NCBI RefSeq assembly: GCF_001423495.1
Contig: NZ_LMOG01000003.1
Location: forward strand, 186,001-250,000
Source: Xanthomonas sp. Leaf131
GTDB taxonomy: Bacteria; Pseudomonadota; Gammaproteobacteria; Xanthomonadales; Xanthomonadaceae
Direction: 5' to 3'
DNA length: 64,000 nucleotides
Below are positions 44,034-54,801 of the stretch, in pieces; position 1 is the first letter of the stretch, and every line of letters starts with the position of its first letter. Made by a program: the position numbers and the translations under genes. The notes beneath the pieces are model-generated. The model saw only the letters and a list, made by a program, of their open reading frames with translations. It did not search any database and was not told the origin of the DNA.

Positions 44034-44429
44034 TCAACGGCCGCGCTGCTTCTTCTTGTCGCGGGCCAGATTGCGACCGAACTGCTTGGGCGCCGATTTG
44101 GCGAGCTGCTCGTCCTGTGCCGGGAAATAATCGCCTTCCCAGCGAGTGACCTGCTCGTTTTCGAAGAACACGGTGAAGTTCTTGACCTCGGTGTGCGCCA
44201 GACGGTCCACGCGCTGGGTAGAGGTGTAGTCCCAACGCTGTGCATGGAACGGGTCGGGGATCGAGGGGGTGCCCAGCAACGCGCTGACCTGCTGCTTGCT
44301 CTGGCCGACCTGCAGTTGCTCCACGGCGTTCTGTTTGATCAGATTGCCTTGGTAGATCGGCTGCTTGTAGATGATGCCGCAGCCAGCGGTGGAAAGAGCA
44401 ACGGCGGCGACCAGCAGGAGATTACGCAT
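44034..44429 (-). CDS. bamE: Outer membrane assembly lipoprotein BamE
   Basis: A small lipoprotein subunit of the BAM complex that folds outer-membrane beta-barrels. The lipobox is STAGC (Cys17). The SmpA/OmlA domain follows: YKQPIYQGNLIKQNAVEQLQVGQSKQQVSALLGTPSIPDPFH, WDYTSTQR and VFFENEQVTRWEGDYFP. At 131 residues it matches the family; the C-terminal tail is basic. It is divergent from fur, as in many gamma-proteobacteria (omlA-fur). The shared intergenic region is 104 bp. Confidence 0.95.
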   Translation of the reverse strand: MRNLLLVAAVALSTAGCGIIYKQPIYQGNLIKQNAVEQLQVGQSKQQVSALLGTPSIPDPFHAQRWDYTSTQRVDRLAHTEVKNFTVFFENEQVTRWEGDYFPAQDEQLAKSAPKQFGRNLARDKKKQRGR

Positions 44430-44533
44430 CGGGGATTAAGTGCTGAGGAAATCACGCCGATGATACACTCCCGCCGGTCGCCGCGACCCGTTTGAAGGCA
44501 GCTGGCGCTAAATCGCCAATGAACGGAGAACAT

Positions 44534-44944
44534 ATGGAAACCCACGACCTGCGCAAAGTCGGGCTCAAGGTGACCCATCCGCGGATGCGGATACTGGAAT
44601 TGCTCGAACAAAAGAGCAACCAGCACCACCTCAGCGCAGAAGACATCTATCGCCAGCTGCTCGACCATGGCGACGAAATCGGTCTGGCCACGGTGTATCG
44701 GGTGCTGACCCAGTTCGAGGCCGCCGGCCTAGTGCTGAAGCACAATTTCGAAGGCGGCCAGGCAGTCTATGAGCTGGATCGCGGTGGCCACCACGACCAT
44801 ATGGTCGATGTGGATACCGGTCACGTGATCGAGTTCGAAAGCGAAGAAATCGAGGCGCTGCAGCGTCAGATTGCCGCCCAGCACGGCTACGAGCTGGAAG
44901 AGCACTCGCTGGTGCTGTACGTGCGCAAGAAGCGTCCGCGCTGA
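44534..44944 (+). CDS. fur: Ferric uptake regulator
   Basis: Iron-responsive repressor of 136 residues. ATG at 44534 follows a GGAG site (44525-44528). The winged helix is THPRMRILELLEQKSNQHHLSAEDIYRQLLDHGDEIGLATVYRVLTQFEAAGLV; the metal-binding part is GGHHDHMVDVDTGHVIEFESEEIE. Unlike E. coli Fur there is no CxxC structural zinc site and no cysteine at all in the protein, but the His-rich regulatory site is kept. It faces recN, with a hairpin between. Likely targets outside the window are unknown; fur often regulates itself. Confidence 0.95.
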   Translation: METHDLRKVGLKVTHPRMRILELLEQKSNQHHLSAEDIYRQLLDHGDEIGLATVYRVLTQFEAAGLVLKHNFEGGQAVYELDRGGHHDHMVDVDTGHVIEFESEEIEALQRQIAAQHGYELEEHSLVLYVRKKRPR

Positions 44945-44967
44945 CGCTGGGTTGCAGCCACGGTGAC

Positions 44968-45000
44968 AACGACACGGCGGCTTCGGCCGCCTTGTTCGTT
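44968..45000. terminator. Bidirectional hairpin between fur and recN
   Basis: The stem AACGACACGGCGGC / GCCGCCTTGTTCGTT has a stable TTCG tetraloop and one bulge; it lies between the convergent stops. Confidence 0.75.
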
Positions 45001-45056
45001 TGGAGACCGGAGCCGCGGCGACAACACCGAAGCGGCTCGCCCCGCAGACAGGCCGA

Positions 45057-46721
45057 TTACGCGCTCTGCAGCAACTTGCGTGCGGCCGCGCGGGCCTCTT
45101 TGCTGACTTCCACACCGCCCAGCATTCGCGCCAGCTCTTCCTGGCGGGCCTGCGGGCCGAGCAGTTCGACCGCACTCTGGGTCATGCCGTCCACCGGTGC
45201 CTTGCTGACCCGGTAATGGGCGTGGCCCTTGGCGGCGACCTGCGGCAAATGGGTGACGCACAGCACCTGGCGCTCTTCGCCCAGGGCGCGCAGCTTCTGC
45301 CCGACGATGTCGGCTACGGCGCCGCCGATACCGGAATCGACCTCGTCGAAGACCATGGTCGGCACGCTGTCCAGCCCGAGTGCGGCGACCTCGATCGCCA
45401 GCGAGATCCGCGACAGCTCGCCGCCGGAGGCGACCTTGCGCAAGGCGCGCGGCGGTTGCCCGGCGTTGGCGGCGACCAGGAATTCCACCCGCTCGGCGCC
45501 GTTCGGATCCGGGCGCAGGGTGTCCTGCGGCTGCAACTGGATCAGGAACTGCCCGCCGCCCATGCCCAGCTCGCCGATCAGCGTGGTGGTGGCGGCCGAC
45601 AAGGAGTGGGCTGCGGTGGTGCGGCTGGCGCTGAGGGTGGCGGCCGCGCCGCGCCAGGTGCCGGTTGCGGTTTCGATGTGCTTGTCCAGCTGCTGCAGGC
45701 GTTCGTCGGCGCCGCGCAGGCTTTCCACTTCCAGGCTCATGCGGTCGCGGTGTGCGGCCAGTTCGTCCGGGGCGACGCGGTGCTTGCGGGCCAGGTCGTG
45801 CAGCCGGCCGAGCCGGCGTTCCATCGCTTCGAACTGGGTCGGGTCGGCGTCCAGGTCGTCGCGTACGCGGTCGAGCAGGGCCAGCGCTTCATCGATCTGG
45901 ATCGCGGCGCTGTCCAGCAGTGCGTCCACTTCGCCCAGGCGCGGTTCGTGTTCGGCGACGCGGGCCAGGTCGTGGCGGCTGCCCTGCAGCAGGCCCAGCG
46001 CCGATGCGCCATCGTCGCCGTTCAGTTGCTGGACGATGCTTTCGCAGGCGCCGATCAGCGCGGTGGCATGCGCCTGGCGGCGGTGGTTGACGTCCAGTGC
46101 GGCGATTGCGGCCGGGTCCAGGTCTTCGCGTTCGAGTTCGCCGAGCTGGTGTTCGAGAAATCCGATGCGGTCGGAGACATCGCCCTGCGCCGACAGCGCA
46201 TCGCGCTCGTCCAGCAGCGCCTGCCAGTGCCGGCTGGCCTGGCGCACCTGTTCGCGCTGCGCGCTGTTGCGTGCGTAGGCATCGAGCAGGGTGAGCTGGC
46301 TGTGGCGGGCCATCAGGGCCTGGTGTTCGTGCTGGCCATGGATTTCCACCAGCCTTGATGCCAGCTCGGCCAACTGCGAGGAGGTGACCGGGCGGCCGTT
46401 GATCCAGGCGCGCGAGCCGCCATCGGCGCGGATGATGCGGCGCAGTTGGCATTGCGCGTCGTCGTCCAGCTCGTTGTCGGCCAGCCAGGTCAGGCCCGGA
46501 TGTTCGCCGGGCAGCTGGAATTCGGCCGACAGCTCGGCGCGGTCGGCACCGTGGCGGACCACGCCGCTGTCGGCGCGCAGGCCGGACAGAAAGCCCAGCG
46601 CGTCCACCATCAGCGACTTGCCGGCGCCGGTTTCGCCGGAGACCACGGTCATGCCCGGCCCGAATTCCAGTTCGGTGGCGCGGACGACGGCAAAATCCTT
46701 GATGGAGAGGTGTCTGAGCAT
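45057..46721 (-). CDS. recN: DNA repair protein RecN
   Basis: SMC-like ATPase of 554 residues that helps repair double-strand breaks. The start is ATG at 46721 (MLRHLSIKDFAVVRATELEF); the frame to 46877 is upstream noise. Walker A is SGETGAGKSLMVDAL, a coiled coil fills about 160-360, signature is ASGGELSRISLAIEV and Walker B is PTMVFDEVDSGIGG. RecN is often SOS-controlled; I see no clear LexA box upstream. It is divergent from hrcA by 116 bp. Confidence 0.94.
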   Translation of the reverse strand: MLRHLSIKDFAVVRATELEFGPGMTVVSGETGAGKSLMVDALGFLSGLRADSGVVRHGADRAELSAEFQLPGEHPGLTWLADNELDDDAQCQLRRIIRADGGSRAWINGRPVTSSQLAELASRLVEIHGQHEHQALMARHSQLTLLDAYARNSAQREQVRQASRHWQALLDERDALSAQGDVSDRIGFLEHQLGELEREDLDPAAIAALDVNHRRQAHATALIGACESIVQQLNGDDGASALGLLQGSRHDLARVAEHEPRLGEVDALLDSAAIQIDEALALLDRVRDDLDADPTQFEAMERRLGRLHDLARKHRVAPDELAAHRDRMSLEVESLRGADERLQQLDKHIETATGTWRGAAATLSASRTTAAHSLSAATTTLIGELGMGGGQFLIQLQPQDTLRPDPNGAERVEFLVAANAGQPPRALRKVASGGELSRISLAIEVAALGLDSVPTMVFDEVDSGIGGAVADIVGQKLRALGEERQVLCVTHLPQVAAKGHAHYRVSKAPVDGMTQSAVELLGPQARQEELARMLGGVEVSKEARAAARKLLQSA

Positions 46722-46837
46722 GGGATCGAGTGTGAACGCTTTGGGCAAGCTTAGGGTGGGAGGGGCGGCAAGGGAATGAGACGCTTGCCAATCAGGGGGC
46801 CAGAGATTATCTATGCCCAGTCTCACCGGATGATCCC

Positions 46838-47890
46838 ATGCGCGCGTCACAGTCCCCAACGCTCGACCCCCGCGCACGCCAGTTGCTACGGACGCTGATT
46901 GCCCGCTACATCCGCGACGGCGAGCCGGTCGGCTCCAAGACGCTGGCCCAGCATGCGGGGCTGGATGTCAGCCCGGCCACCATCCGCAATATTCTGGCCG
47001 ACCTGGAAGATGGGGGGTTGCTCAGTTCCCCGCACACCTCGGCCGGGCGCATTCCCACCGCGCACGGCTACCGCGTGTTCGTCGACAGCCTGGTGCAGAT
47101 GCAGCCGCCGGGCGAGGAAGAAGTGCGCCGCCTGCGTGCCGAGCTGGCCAGCGGCAATGGCACCCAATCGTTGCTGGGTAGCGCCTCGCAGATGCTGTCG
47201 GCGATGAGCCATTTCGTCGGCGTGGTCAGCGCGCCGCGGCGCGAGCAGTTTGCCTTCCGGCATATCGACTTTGTGCCGCTGGATGCGCGGCGAGTGCTGG
47301 CGATCCTGGTGTTTGCCGACAACGAGGTGCAGAACCGGGTGATCGAGCCGCGCCGGGCCTACGAGCCGGCCGAGCTGGAACGGGTGGCCAATTACCTCAA
47401 TGCGCAGTTCGCCGGCCGCGCGTTGTCGGATATCCGCGCCAGCCTGCTGCGCGAGTTGCGCCTGGCCAAGAACGAGATGGAGCAGCTGCTGGCGCACAGC
47501 GTGGACCTGGCCAGCGAGGCGCTGGTGCCGGCCGAGGCCGACGACATGGTGATGGCCGGGCAGACTCGGCTGATGGGCGTGCAGGATCTGTCGGACCTGG
47601 ATCGCCTGCGCGAGCTGTTCGAGGCCTTCGCCAGCAAGCGCGAGATCCTGCAGCTGCTCGAACGCACCATCCAGGCGCCGGGGGTGCGCATCTTCATCGG
47701 CGAGGAAACCGGCATGGTGTCGCTGGAAGACGTCTCGCTGGTCACTGCGCCGTATGCCGCCAATGGCCAGGTGCTGGGCGTGCTGGGGGTGATCGGGCCC
47801 AAACGCATGGCCTACGACCGGCTGATTCCGCTGGTGCAGACCGCAGCCCAGGTGCTGGGCGCGGCGATGGAACCGCCCGCAACGCGATAA
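46838..47890 (+). CDS. hrcA: Heat-inducible transcription repressor HrcA
   Basis: Repressor of 350 residues that binds CIRCE elements. The N-terminal winged helix is LDPRARQLLRTLIARYIRDGEPVGSKTLAQHAGLDVSPATIRNILADLE; PHTSAGRIPTAHGYRVFVD follows. The C-terminal GAF-like domain shows GEETGM and MAYDRLIPLV. A candidate promoter TTGCCA-17 nt-TATCTA lies at 46785-46813. It heads hrcA-grpE-dnaK-dnaJ. No CIRCE (TTAGCACTC-N9-GAGTGCTAA) is visible in the window, so its targets, probably groESL, are elsewhere. Confidence 0.94.
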   Translation: MRASQSPTLDPRARQLLRTLIARYIRDGEPVGSKTLAQHAGLDVSPATIRNILADLEDGGLLSSPHTSAGRIPTAHGYRVFVDSLVQMQPPGEEEVRRLRAELASGNGTQSLLGSASQMLSAMSHFVGVVSAPRREQFAFRHIDFVPLDARRVLAILVFADNEVQNRVIEPRRAYEPAELERVANYLNAQFAGRALSDIRASLLRELRLAKNEMEQLLAHSVDLASEALVPAEADDMVMAGQTRLMGVQDLSDLDRLRELFEAFASKREILQLLERTIQAPGVRIFIGEETGMVSLEDVSLVTAPYAANGQVLGVLGVIGPKRMAYDRLIPLVQTAAQVLGAAMEPPATR

Positions 47891-47917
47891 CCGACGTCGA
47901 TCGGTGCGATCGTTTTG

Positions 47918-47945
47918 CTTGAAACGCGCGCGCGCGCCCACATAC
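47918..47945 (+). promoter_or_regulatory. Sigma-32-like promoter upstream of grpE
   Basis: CTTGAAA (47918-47924), 11 nt of alternating CG, then GCCCACATAC in place of CCCCATNT. The -35 is perfect, the -10 partial. It lies between hrcA and grpE, allowing heat induction of the chaperones apart from hrcA. Confidence 0.6.
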
Positions 47946-47989
47946 GGGGTGACGTTGGGGCGGGCGTTCCGCTTGCCCGGGAACTGCAC

Positions 47990-48508
47990 ATGAACCAAGA
48001 CCACTCCGAATTCGACTCTGAAGACCTGTCCCAGAACCCACCCGAGACCGATCCGCTCAAGGCCGAGATCGAATCGCTGCGCAGCGAGATCGCGCTGGTC
48101 AAGGCCGATGCCCTGCGCGAGCGCGCCGACCTGGAAAACCAGCGCAAGCGCATCGCCCGCGATGTCGACAACGCGCGCAAGTTCGCCAACGACAAGCTGC
48201 TGGGCGAGCTGTTGCCGGTGTTCGACAGCCTGGATGCGGGCCTGACCGCCGCCGGCAGCCAACCCAGCCCGCTGCGCGATGGCCTGGACATGACCTACAA
48301 GCAGCTGCTCAAGGTGGCTGCCGACAATGGTTTGACCCTGCTCGATCCGGTCGGCCAGCCGTTCAACCCGGACCAGCACCAGGCGATCAGCCAGGGCGAG
48401 GCCGAGGGCATCGCACCGGGCCACGTGGTGCAGGTGTTCCAGAAGGGCTACCTGCTCAACGAGCGTCTGCTGCGCCCGGCCCTGGTGGTCGTGGCCAAAC
48501 ACGACTGA
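47990..48508 (+). CDS. grpE: Nucleotide exchange factor GrpE
   Basis: Releases ADP from DnaK. ATG at 47990 ([13 protein letters not shown]) gives 172 residues. An acidic N-terminus is followed by a long coiled-coil dimerisation helix ([36 protein letters not shown]) and the C-terminal beta domain ([44 protein letters not shown]). The family signature is complete. It is preceded by a sigma-32-like promoter. Confidence 0.95.
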   Translation: MNQDHSEFDSEDLSQNPPETDPLKAEIESLRSEIALVKADALRERADLENQRKRIARDVDNARKFANDKLLGELLPVFDSLDAGLTAAGSQPSPLRDGLDMTYKQLLKVAADNGLTLLDPVGQPFNPDQHQAISQGEAEGIAPGHVVQVFQKGYLLNERLLRPALVVVAKHD

Positions 48509-48567
48509 ACACTGGCGCCCGGCTGAACTGCCAGGCGCTCGCACAGAACGTAGATTCGCGCAGATGG

Positions 48568-48596
48568 CTTGAACACCTGCGCACCACCCCCACATC
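48568..48596 (+). promoter_or_regulatory. Sigma-32-like promoter upstream of dnaK
   Basis: CTTGAAC (48568-48574), 12 nt, CCCCACATCT (48587-48596): one base from a perfect -35 and a close -10. It lies 55 bp before dnaK and would drive dnaK (and possibly dnaJ) from its own start. Confidence 0.65.
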
Positions 48597-48650
48597 TCAG
48601 CCAGACCCGGCGTCGCCGGACACAGCTATAGAACCATCAGGAGCGTATCC

Positions 48651-50579
<1,929 letters not shown>

Positions 50580-50721
50580 GTGGGGAATAGGGAATCGAGA
50601 ATGGGAGGGGCGGTGCTACGGCATCGCTCCTTCCCGTTGTCTGACCCTTCCACTTTCGATTGCGATTTACTGAGGATGTGCGCTTTGAACGATTCCCGTC
50701 TCCCGATTCCCGATTCCCTGT
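50580..50721. repeat. Dispersed ATTCCCGATTCCC-type element, copy 3 (dnaK-dnaJ gap)
   Basis: Left end GTGGGGAATAGGGAATCGAG starts at the last base of the dnaK stop; right end GATTCCCGTCTCCCGATTCC reaches 1-2 nt before the dnaJ ATG. The element therefore occupies the whole 143-bp gap and supplies the dnaJ translation-initiation region, where no good ribosome site is visible. Confidence 0.78.
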
Positions 50722-50722
50722 C

Positions 50723-51853
50723 ATGAGCAAACGCGATTACTACGAAGTGCTGGGCGTTGCCCGTGGCGCCAGCGACGAGGAGCTGAAGAAGGCGTATCGG
50801 CGCTGTGCGATGAAGTATCACCCGGACCGTAATCCTGGCGATGCCGCGGCCGAGGCGACCTTCAAGGACTGCAAGGAAGCCTACGAAGTGTTGTCGGACG
50901 GCAACAAGCGCCGCGCCTACGACGCGCATGGCCACGCTGCGTTCGAGCACGGCATGGGCGGTGGTGGCGGTGGGCCGGGTGGCCCGGACATGGGAGATAT
51001 CTTTGGCGATATCTTCGGCAATATTTTTGGCGGTGGCGCCGCCGGTCCGCGCGCTGCGCGACGTGGCGCCGACGTCGGTTACGTGTTGGAACTGGATCTG
51101 GAAGAAGCCGTCGCCGGCATCGAGCGCCGCATCGAGATCCCGACCCTGATCGAATGCGAGCCCTGCCACGGCAGCGGGTCGGAAGACGGCAAGGTGGAAG
51201 TCTGCGGCACCTGCCACGGACGCGGCCAGGTACGTATCCAGCGCGGCATCTTTGCGATGCAGCAGAGCTGCCCGCATTGCGATGGGCGCGGCACGCTGAT
51301 CCAGAATCCGTGCAAGGTCTGCCACGGCGCCGGGCGCGTGGAAGAAGACAAGGTGCTGTCGATCAAGGTGCCTGCCGGTGTGGACACCGGCGACCGCATC
51401 CGTCTGGCAGGCGAGGGCGAGGCCGGTCCGGCCGGCACACCGCCGGGCGATCTGTATGTGGAAGTGCGCGTGCGCGAGCATGCGATCTTCCAGCGCGATG
51501 GCGACGACCTGCATTGCGAAGTGCCGATCCGCATTTCGCAGGCGGCGCTCGGCGACACCGTGCGTGTGGCGACCCTGGGCGGGGAGGCGGAAATCCGCAT
51601 TCCGGCCGAGACCCAGACCGGCAAGCTGTTCCGGTTGCGCGGCAAGGGCGTGCGCTCGGTACGCAGCCGCACCGAAGGCGATCTGTACTGCCGCGTGGTG
51701 GTCGAAACGCCGGTAAATCTGACCGCCGATCAGCGCGAGTTGTTGCAGCAGTTCGAGTCCACCTTTACCGGTGAGGATGCGCGCAAGCATTCGCCCAAGT
51801 CGGCCACCTTCATCGATGGCGTCAAGGGATTCTGGGATCGAATGACGTCCTGA
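50723..51853 (+). CDS. dnaJ: Chaperone DnaJ (Hsp40)
   Basis: DnaK co-chaperone of 376 residues. ATG at 50723 gives [20 protein letters not shown]; the frame from 50660 runs through the repeat. The J domain has the HPD motif ([10 protein letters not shown]). A G/F region (about 75-105) is followed by four CxxCxGxG zinc repeats ([32 protein letters not shown]) and the client-binding C-terminal domains. The family is complete. The ribosome site is poor because the repeat ends at the start codon. Confidence 0.97.
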   Translation: MSKRDYYEVLGVARGASDEELKKAYRRCAMKYHPDRNPGDAAAEATFKDCKEAYEVLSDGNKRRAYDAHGHAAFEHGMGGGGGGPGGPDMGDIFGDIFGNIFGGGAAGPRAARRGADVGYVLELDLEEAVAGIERRIEIPTLIECEPCHGSGSEDGKVEVCGTCHGRGQVRIQRGIFAMQQSCPHCDGRGTLIQNPCKVCHGAGRVEEDKVLSIKVPAGVDTGDRIRLAGEGEAGPAGTPPGDLYVEVRVREHAIFQRDGDDLHCEVPIRISQAALGDTVRVATLGGEAEIRIPAETQTGKLFRLRGKGVRSVRSRTEGDLYCRVVVETPVNLTADQRELLQQFESTFTGEDARKHSPKSATFIDGVKGFWDRMTS

Positions 51854-51874
51854 TTCAGGCGTTTTGAGTCAGCG

Positions 51875-51920
51875 ATGGCCTGGCGTGCAGCGAACTGCAT
51901 GCCGGGCCATTTTATTTTTA
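51875..51920 (+). terminator. Terminator of the dnaK-dnaJ operon
   Basis: TGGCCTGGCGTGCAG, CGAA, CTGCATGCCGGGCCA: a 15-bp stem with two G-T type pairs, followed by TTTTATTTTTA, 20 bp after dnaJ. Confidence 0.9.
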
Positions 51921-52130
51921 GCTGCGTGCATTGCAGTGTGGAATGTGGCGATGCGTTGCTTCGGCATTGCGCTGTGTTAATGCCGTGCCGGCCTACGGCG
52001 TGACCTCTTCCATCTTGCAGAGTTGGTGCGCGCGCTTTTCGACAGCGTGGCGTATCTACCGCCCGTCTCTACAACACGCTTCCTACGTTGCGCGGATAAT
52101 GGCGCCATCTCTTTCGAAGACGGCCGCCTC

Positions 52131-53039
52131 ATGAGCGATGCAACCGACAGCCACCTCGTCCACGGTCGCCGCCAGCGCCCGGATGGCCCTTCGCCGATCG
52201 ATGTGATCTCGGTGCAGTCGCAGTTGGTCTACGGCCACGCCGGCAACAGCGCTGCGGTGCCGCCGTTGCGTGCGCTCGGGTTACGGGTGGCGGAAGTGCC
52301 CACCACGCTGCTGAGCAATGCGCCGTTCTACGCGACCTTGCGCGGCCGCATTCTGCCTGCCGATTGGTTGGCCGATCTGTTGTTGGGTGCGAGCGAACGT
52401 GGTCTGCCGCAACGTGCGCGAATGCTGGTGTCCGGCTATTTCGGCAGCCTGGCCAATGGCGAAGCATTCGCCGACTGGCTGGAGCAGACCTTGCCGCAGG
52501 CGCCGCAGCTGCGCTACTGCCTGGATCCGGTGATTGGCGACACGCACACCGGCCCGTATGTCGAACCCGGATTGGAGCGCGTGTTCGCCGAGCGGCTGTT
52601 GCCGCATGCCTGGTTGGTGACGCCGAATGCCTTCGAGCTTGAGCGGTTGACCGGTTTGCCGAGCCTGCGACAGGACGATGCCATTGTCGCCGCGCGCGCG
52701 TTGCTGGCGCGTGGTCCGCAGTGGGTGCTTGCGCACAGCGTGGCCGGCGCGGCCGGCGAACTGGTGACGCTGGCGGTGAGCAACGCGGCGGTGTACCGCT
52801 GGGCTACGCCGCATTTACCGGTGGATGTGGCCGGCACCGGCGATGTGTTGATGGCGTTGCTGATCGGGTTTCTGCTGCGCGATGTGGCGTTCGAGCAGGC
52901 GGTGGGGCATGCGCTCAGCGGTGTGCATAGCGCATTGGAAGCGACACTGGCTGCAGGCTTTGAGGAGTTCGATGTGTTGGCCGCCGCTCCGGCCGCGCTG
53001 GCGGGTGCACCGCGCTTTGCCGTCGAGCGCTTGGCATGA
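52131..53039 (+). CDS. pdxY: Pyridoxal kinase
   Basis: Ribokinase-fold enzyme of 302 residues that phosphorylates pyridoxal in the B6 salvage pathway. ATG at 52131 is chosen; the frame to 52023 has no protein-like N-terminus. Motifs: VISVQSQLVYGHAGNSAAV at the substrate site, YCLDPVIGDTHTG, LVTPNAFELERLTG and the anion hole DVAGTGDVLMALLIGF with catalytic Asp. An N-terminal extension of about 20 residues precedes the domain. The stop overlaps the tyrA start as ATGA. Confidence 0.88.
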   Translation: MSDATDSHLVHGRRQRPDGPSPIDVISVQSQLVYGHAGNSAAVPPLRALGLRVAEVPTTLLSNAPFYATLRGRILPADWLADLLLGASERGLPQRARMLVSGYFGSLANGEAFADWLEQTLPQAPQLRYCLDPVIGDTHTGPYVEPGLERVFAERLLPHAWLVTPNAFELERLTGLPSLRQDDAIVAARALLARGPQWVLAHSVAGAAGELVTLAVSNAAVYRWATPHLPVDVAGTGDVLMALLIGFLLRDVAFEQAVGHALSGVHSALEATLAAGFEEFDVLAAAPAALAGAPRFAVERLA

Positions 53040-54163
53040 TCGCGCAGCCGGTGATCGGCATTGTCGGCATCGCCGGCGCTTACGGTCGCTGGCTGGCGCA
53101 GTTTCTGCGCACGCGCATGCAGTTGGAGGTGATTGGCTACGACCCGGCCGAGGTCGGCGGCATGGACGAGGCGACCCTGGCACAGCGTGCGGATGTGCTG
53201 ATTTTTTCTGCGCCGATTCGCCACACCGCCGCGTTGATCGAGCGCTATGTCGAACTCGCTGGGCCGCGCGCGGCGTCGCAGCTGTGGATGGATGTCACCT
53301 CGATCAAGCAGGCGCCGGTGGCCGCAATGCTGGCCTCGCAGGCTGAGGTCGTCGGCCTGCATCCGATGACCGCACCGCCCAAGTCGCCGACCTTGAAGGG
53401 GCGGGTGATGGTGGTTTGCGAGGCGCGTTTGCAGCGTTGGTCTACGTGGGTGCAGACGCTCTATAGCGCGCTGCAGGCCGAGTGCGTGTACGCCACGCCC
53501 GAGCACCATGACCGTGTGATGGCCCTGGTGCAGGCAATGGTGCACGCCACCCATCTGGCGCAGGCCGGCACCTTGCGCGACTACGCGCCGCTGCTCGGCG
53601 AACTGCGCGCGCTGATGCCGTATCGCTCGGCCTCGTTCGAGCTGGATACCGCGGTGATCGCGCGCATCCTTTCGCTCAATCCGTCGATCTACGAAGACAT
53701 CCAGTTCGGTAACCCGTACGTGGGCGAGATGCTCGATCGGCTGCTGCTGCAACTGCAGGAATTGCGCGCTCTGATCGCACAAGGCGACGATGCAGCGCGT
53801 GCGCAGTTTCGCACTCGATTTCTGCACGACAACGCACAGGCACTGCAAAGCGCGTCGCTTGCAGCGGGCAACTACACCTATGAGCGCGTGGGTTATCTGT
53901 TGGCCGATCTCACCGAGCCGCTGACCTTGAGCGTTTATCTGCCGGAAGATCAACCCGGTTCGCTGCGCGCACTGCTGCACGTGTTCGAGCAGCATGGGGT
54001 GAATCTGTCGTCGATCCACTCCTCGCGCACGCCGGTGGGCGAGCTGCATTTCCGGATCGGCTTCGAGCCGAACAGCGATCGTGCGGCGTTGGCGCACGCT
54101 GCCAGCGAGATCGATCGCAGCGGGATCGGGCGTGTGCTGGAGCGTTCCGATCGCGTTGGGTAA
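53036..54163 (+). CDS. tyrA: Prephenate dehydrogenase with ACT domain
   Basis: NAD-dependent enzyme of tyrosine synthesis, 375 residues. The Rossmann start is IGIVGIAGAYGRWLAQFLRTRM (GxxGxxG type), DVTSIKQAPVAAM, the active-site GLHPMTAPPKSPTLKGRVMVVC and the catalytic His in MVHATHLAQ. The C-terminus (about 295-365) is an ACT domain (LTLSVYLPEDQPGSLRALLHVFEQHGVNLSSIHSSRT), probably binding tyrosine or phenylalanine for feedback control. There is no chorismate-mutase fusion. It is coupled to pdxY; the pathway link is PLP need in amino-acid metabolism. Confidence 0.9.
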   Translation: MIAQPVIGIVGIAGAYGRWLAQFLRTRMQLEVIGYDPAEVGGMDEATLAQRADVLIFSAPIRHTAALIERYVELAGPRAASQLWMDVTSIKQAPVAAMLASQAEVVGLHPMTAPPKSPTLKGRVMVVCEARLQRWSTWVQTLYSALQAECVYATPEHHDRVMALVQAMVHATHLAQAGTLRDYAPLLGELRALMPYRSASFELDTAVIARILSLNPSIYEDIQFGNPYVGEMLDRLLLQLQELRALIAQGDDAARAQFRTRFLHDNAQALQSASLAAGNYTYERVGYLLADLTEPLTLSVYLPEDQPGSLRALLHVFEQHGVNLSSIHSSRTPVGELHFRIGFEPNSDRAALAHAASEIDRSGIGRVLERSDRVG

Positions 54164-54333
54164 CGGTGGGGCAGGCGTGCGGTTGGTCGACGTCGATGTT
54201 GGTATCGGGCTGCCGGGATGTGAGCAGCAATCATGTGTGGTTTGGCTGCAGTCGAGGCGAGGAGTCGACGTCGCAAGTGATTGTCGCCTGGCTGATTGGC
54301 GCTTGGCGTAATGCCGCGCACTCACAACATACA

Positions 54334-54360
54334 TTTCATCCACACAGGGTGTGGATGAAA
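54334..54360. repeat. Perfect palindromic hairpin after tyrA
   Basis: TTTCATCCACAC, AGG, GTGTGGATGAAA: 12-bp arms, 3-nt loop. Without a T-run it may end transcripts of tyrA poorly; it could be a protein-binding site. The GTGTGGAT core is close to the DnaA box at 54373. Confidence 0.6.
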
Positions 54361-54372
54361 TCTGCACAAGCA

Positions 54373-54381
54373 TGTGGATAA
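54373..54381 (-). promoter_or_regulatory. Perfect DnaA box
   Basis: TGTGGATAA (minus-strand TTATCCACA), 12 bp beyond the hairpin in a 282-bp intergenic region. A single box cannot make an origin; it could titrate DnaA. Confidence 0.45.
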
Positions 54382-54445
54382 CTGCGCGCAGCCATTGCGC
54401 TGCAACGGCTGCGGCTTGGGTGGCTAAAAAATGACCAGTGCCATC

Positions 54446-54658
54446 TCAGGACGTCGAAAGCCGCAACTCGCCACCCTGGGTGACGAAGCGCTGGCCGTGC
54501 CGTTGCAGGTGGCGGCCATCGGGAAGTTCGTAACGTGGCGCAGCGTGCACGTTCGTGCGGGACTGCTGCCCGTTTGAGGATTCGAGCTCGTCGCGGAATT
54601 CGATGATGACGTAAGACTCGCCATCTGCACCGACTGCGGGAAATTGCCGAAAAGACAT
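54446..54658 (-). CDS. Small hypothetical protein at end of exporter operon
   Basis: ATG at 54658 opens a 70-residue frame (MSFRQFPAVGADGESYVIIE) that ends GGELRLSTS. It is beta-rich in appearance, has no signal peptide and no Gly-Gly leader. It lies 143 bp downstream of the TolC-like gene in the same direction and may share its transcript. I do not recognise the family. Confidence 0.6.
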   Translation of the reverse strand: MSFRQFPAVGADGESYVIIEFRDELESSNGQQSRTNVHAAPRYELPDGRHLQRHGQRFVTQGGELRLSTS

Positions 54659-54801
54659 ACGCACCTCCGAAAGATTCCAGGGTCGCAGTGCGAACCGCCA
54701 GGGACCGCACGACCGGCACCGGGCCGGTGGAGGCGAGCATGCGCAGGCCGGTGTTACACGGGCGTCATTGCGCGATGCGGAAAAGTTCGAACGACGCCGG
54801 C

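Noticed and set aside
54373-54381. Replication origin or secondary origin near the DnaA box
   Set aside because: Only one exact box, no AT-rich unwinding region and no cluster of boxes; the same holds for 21200.
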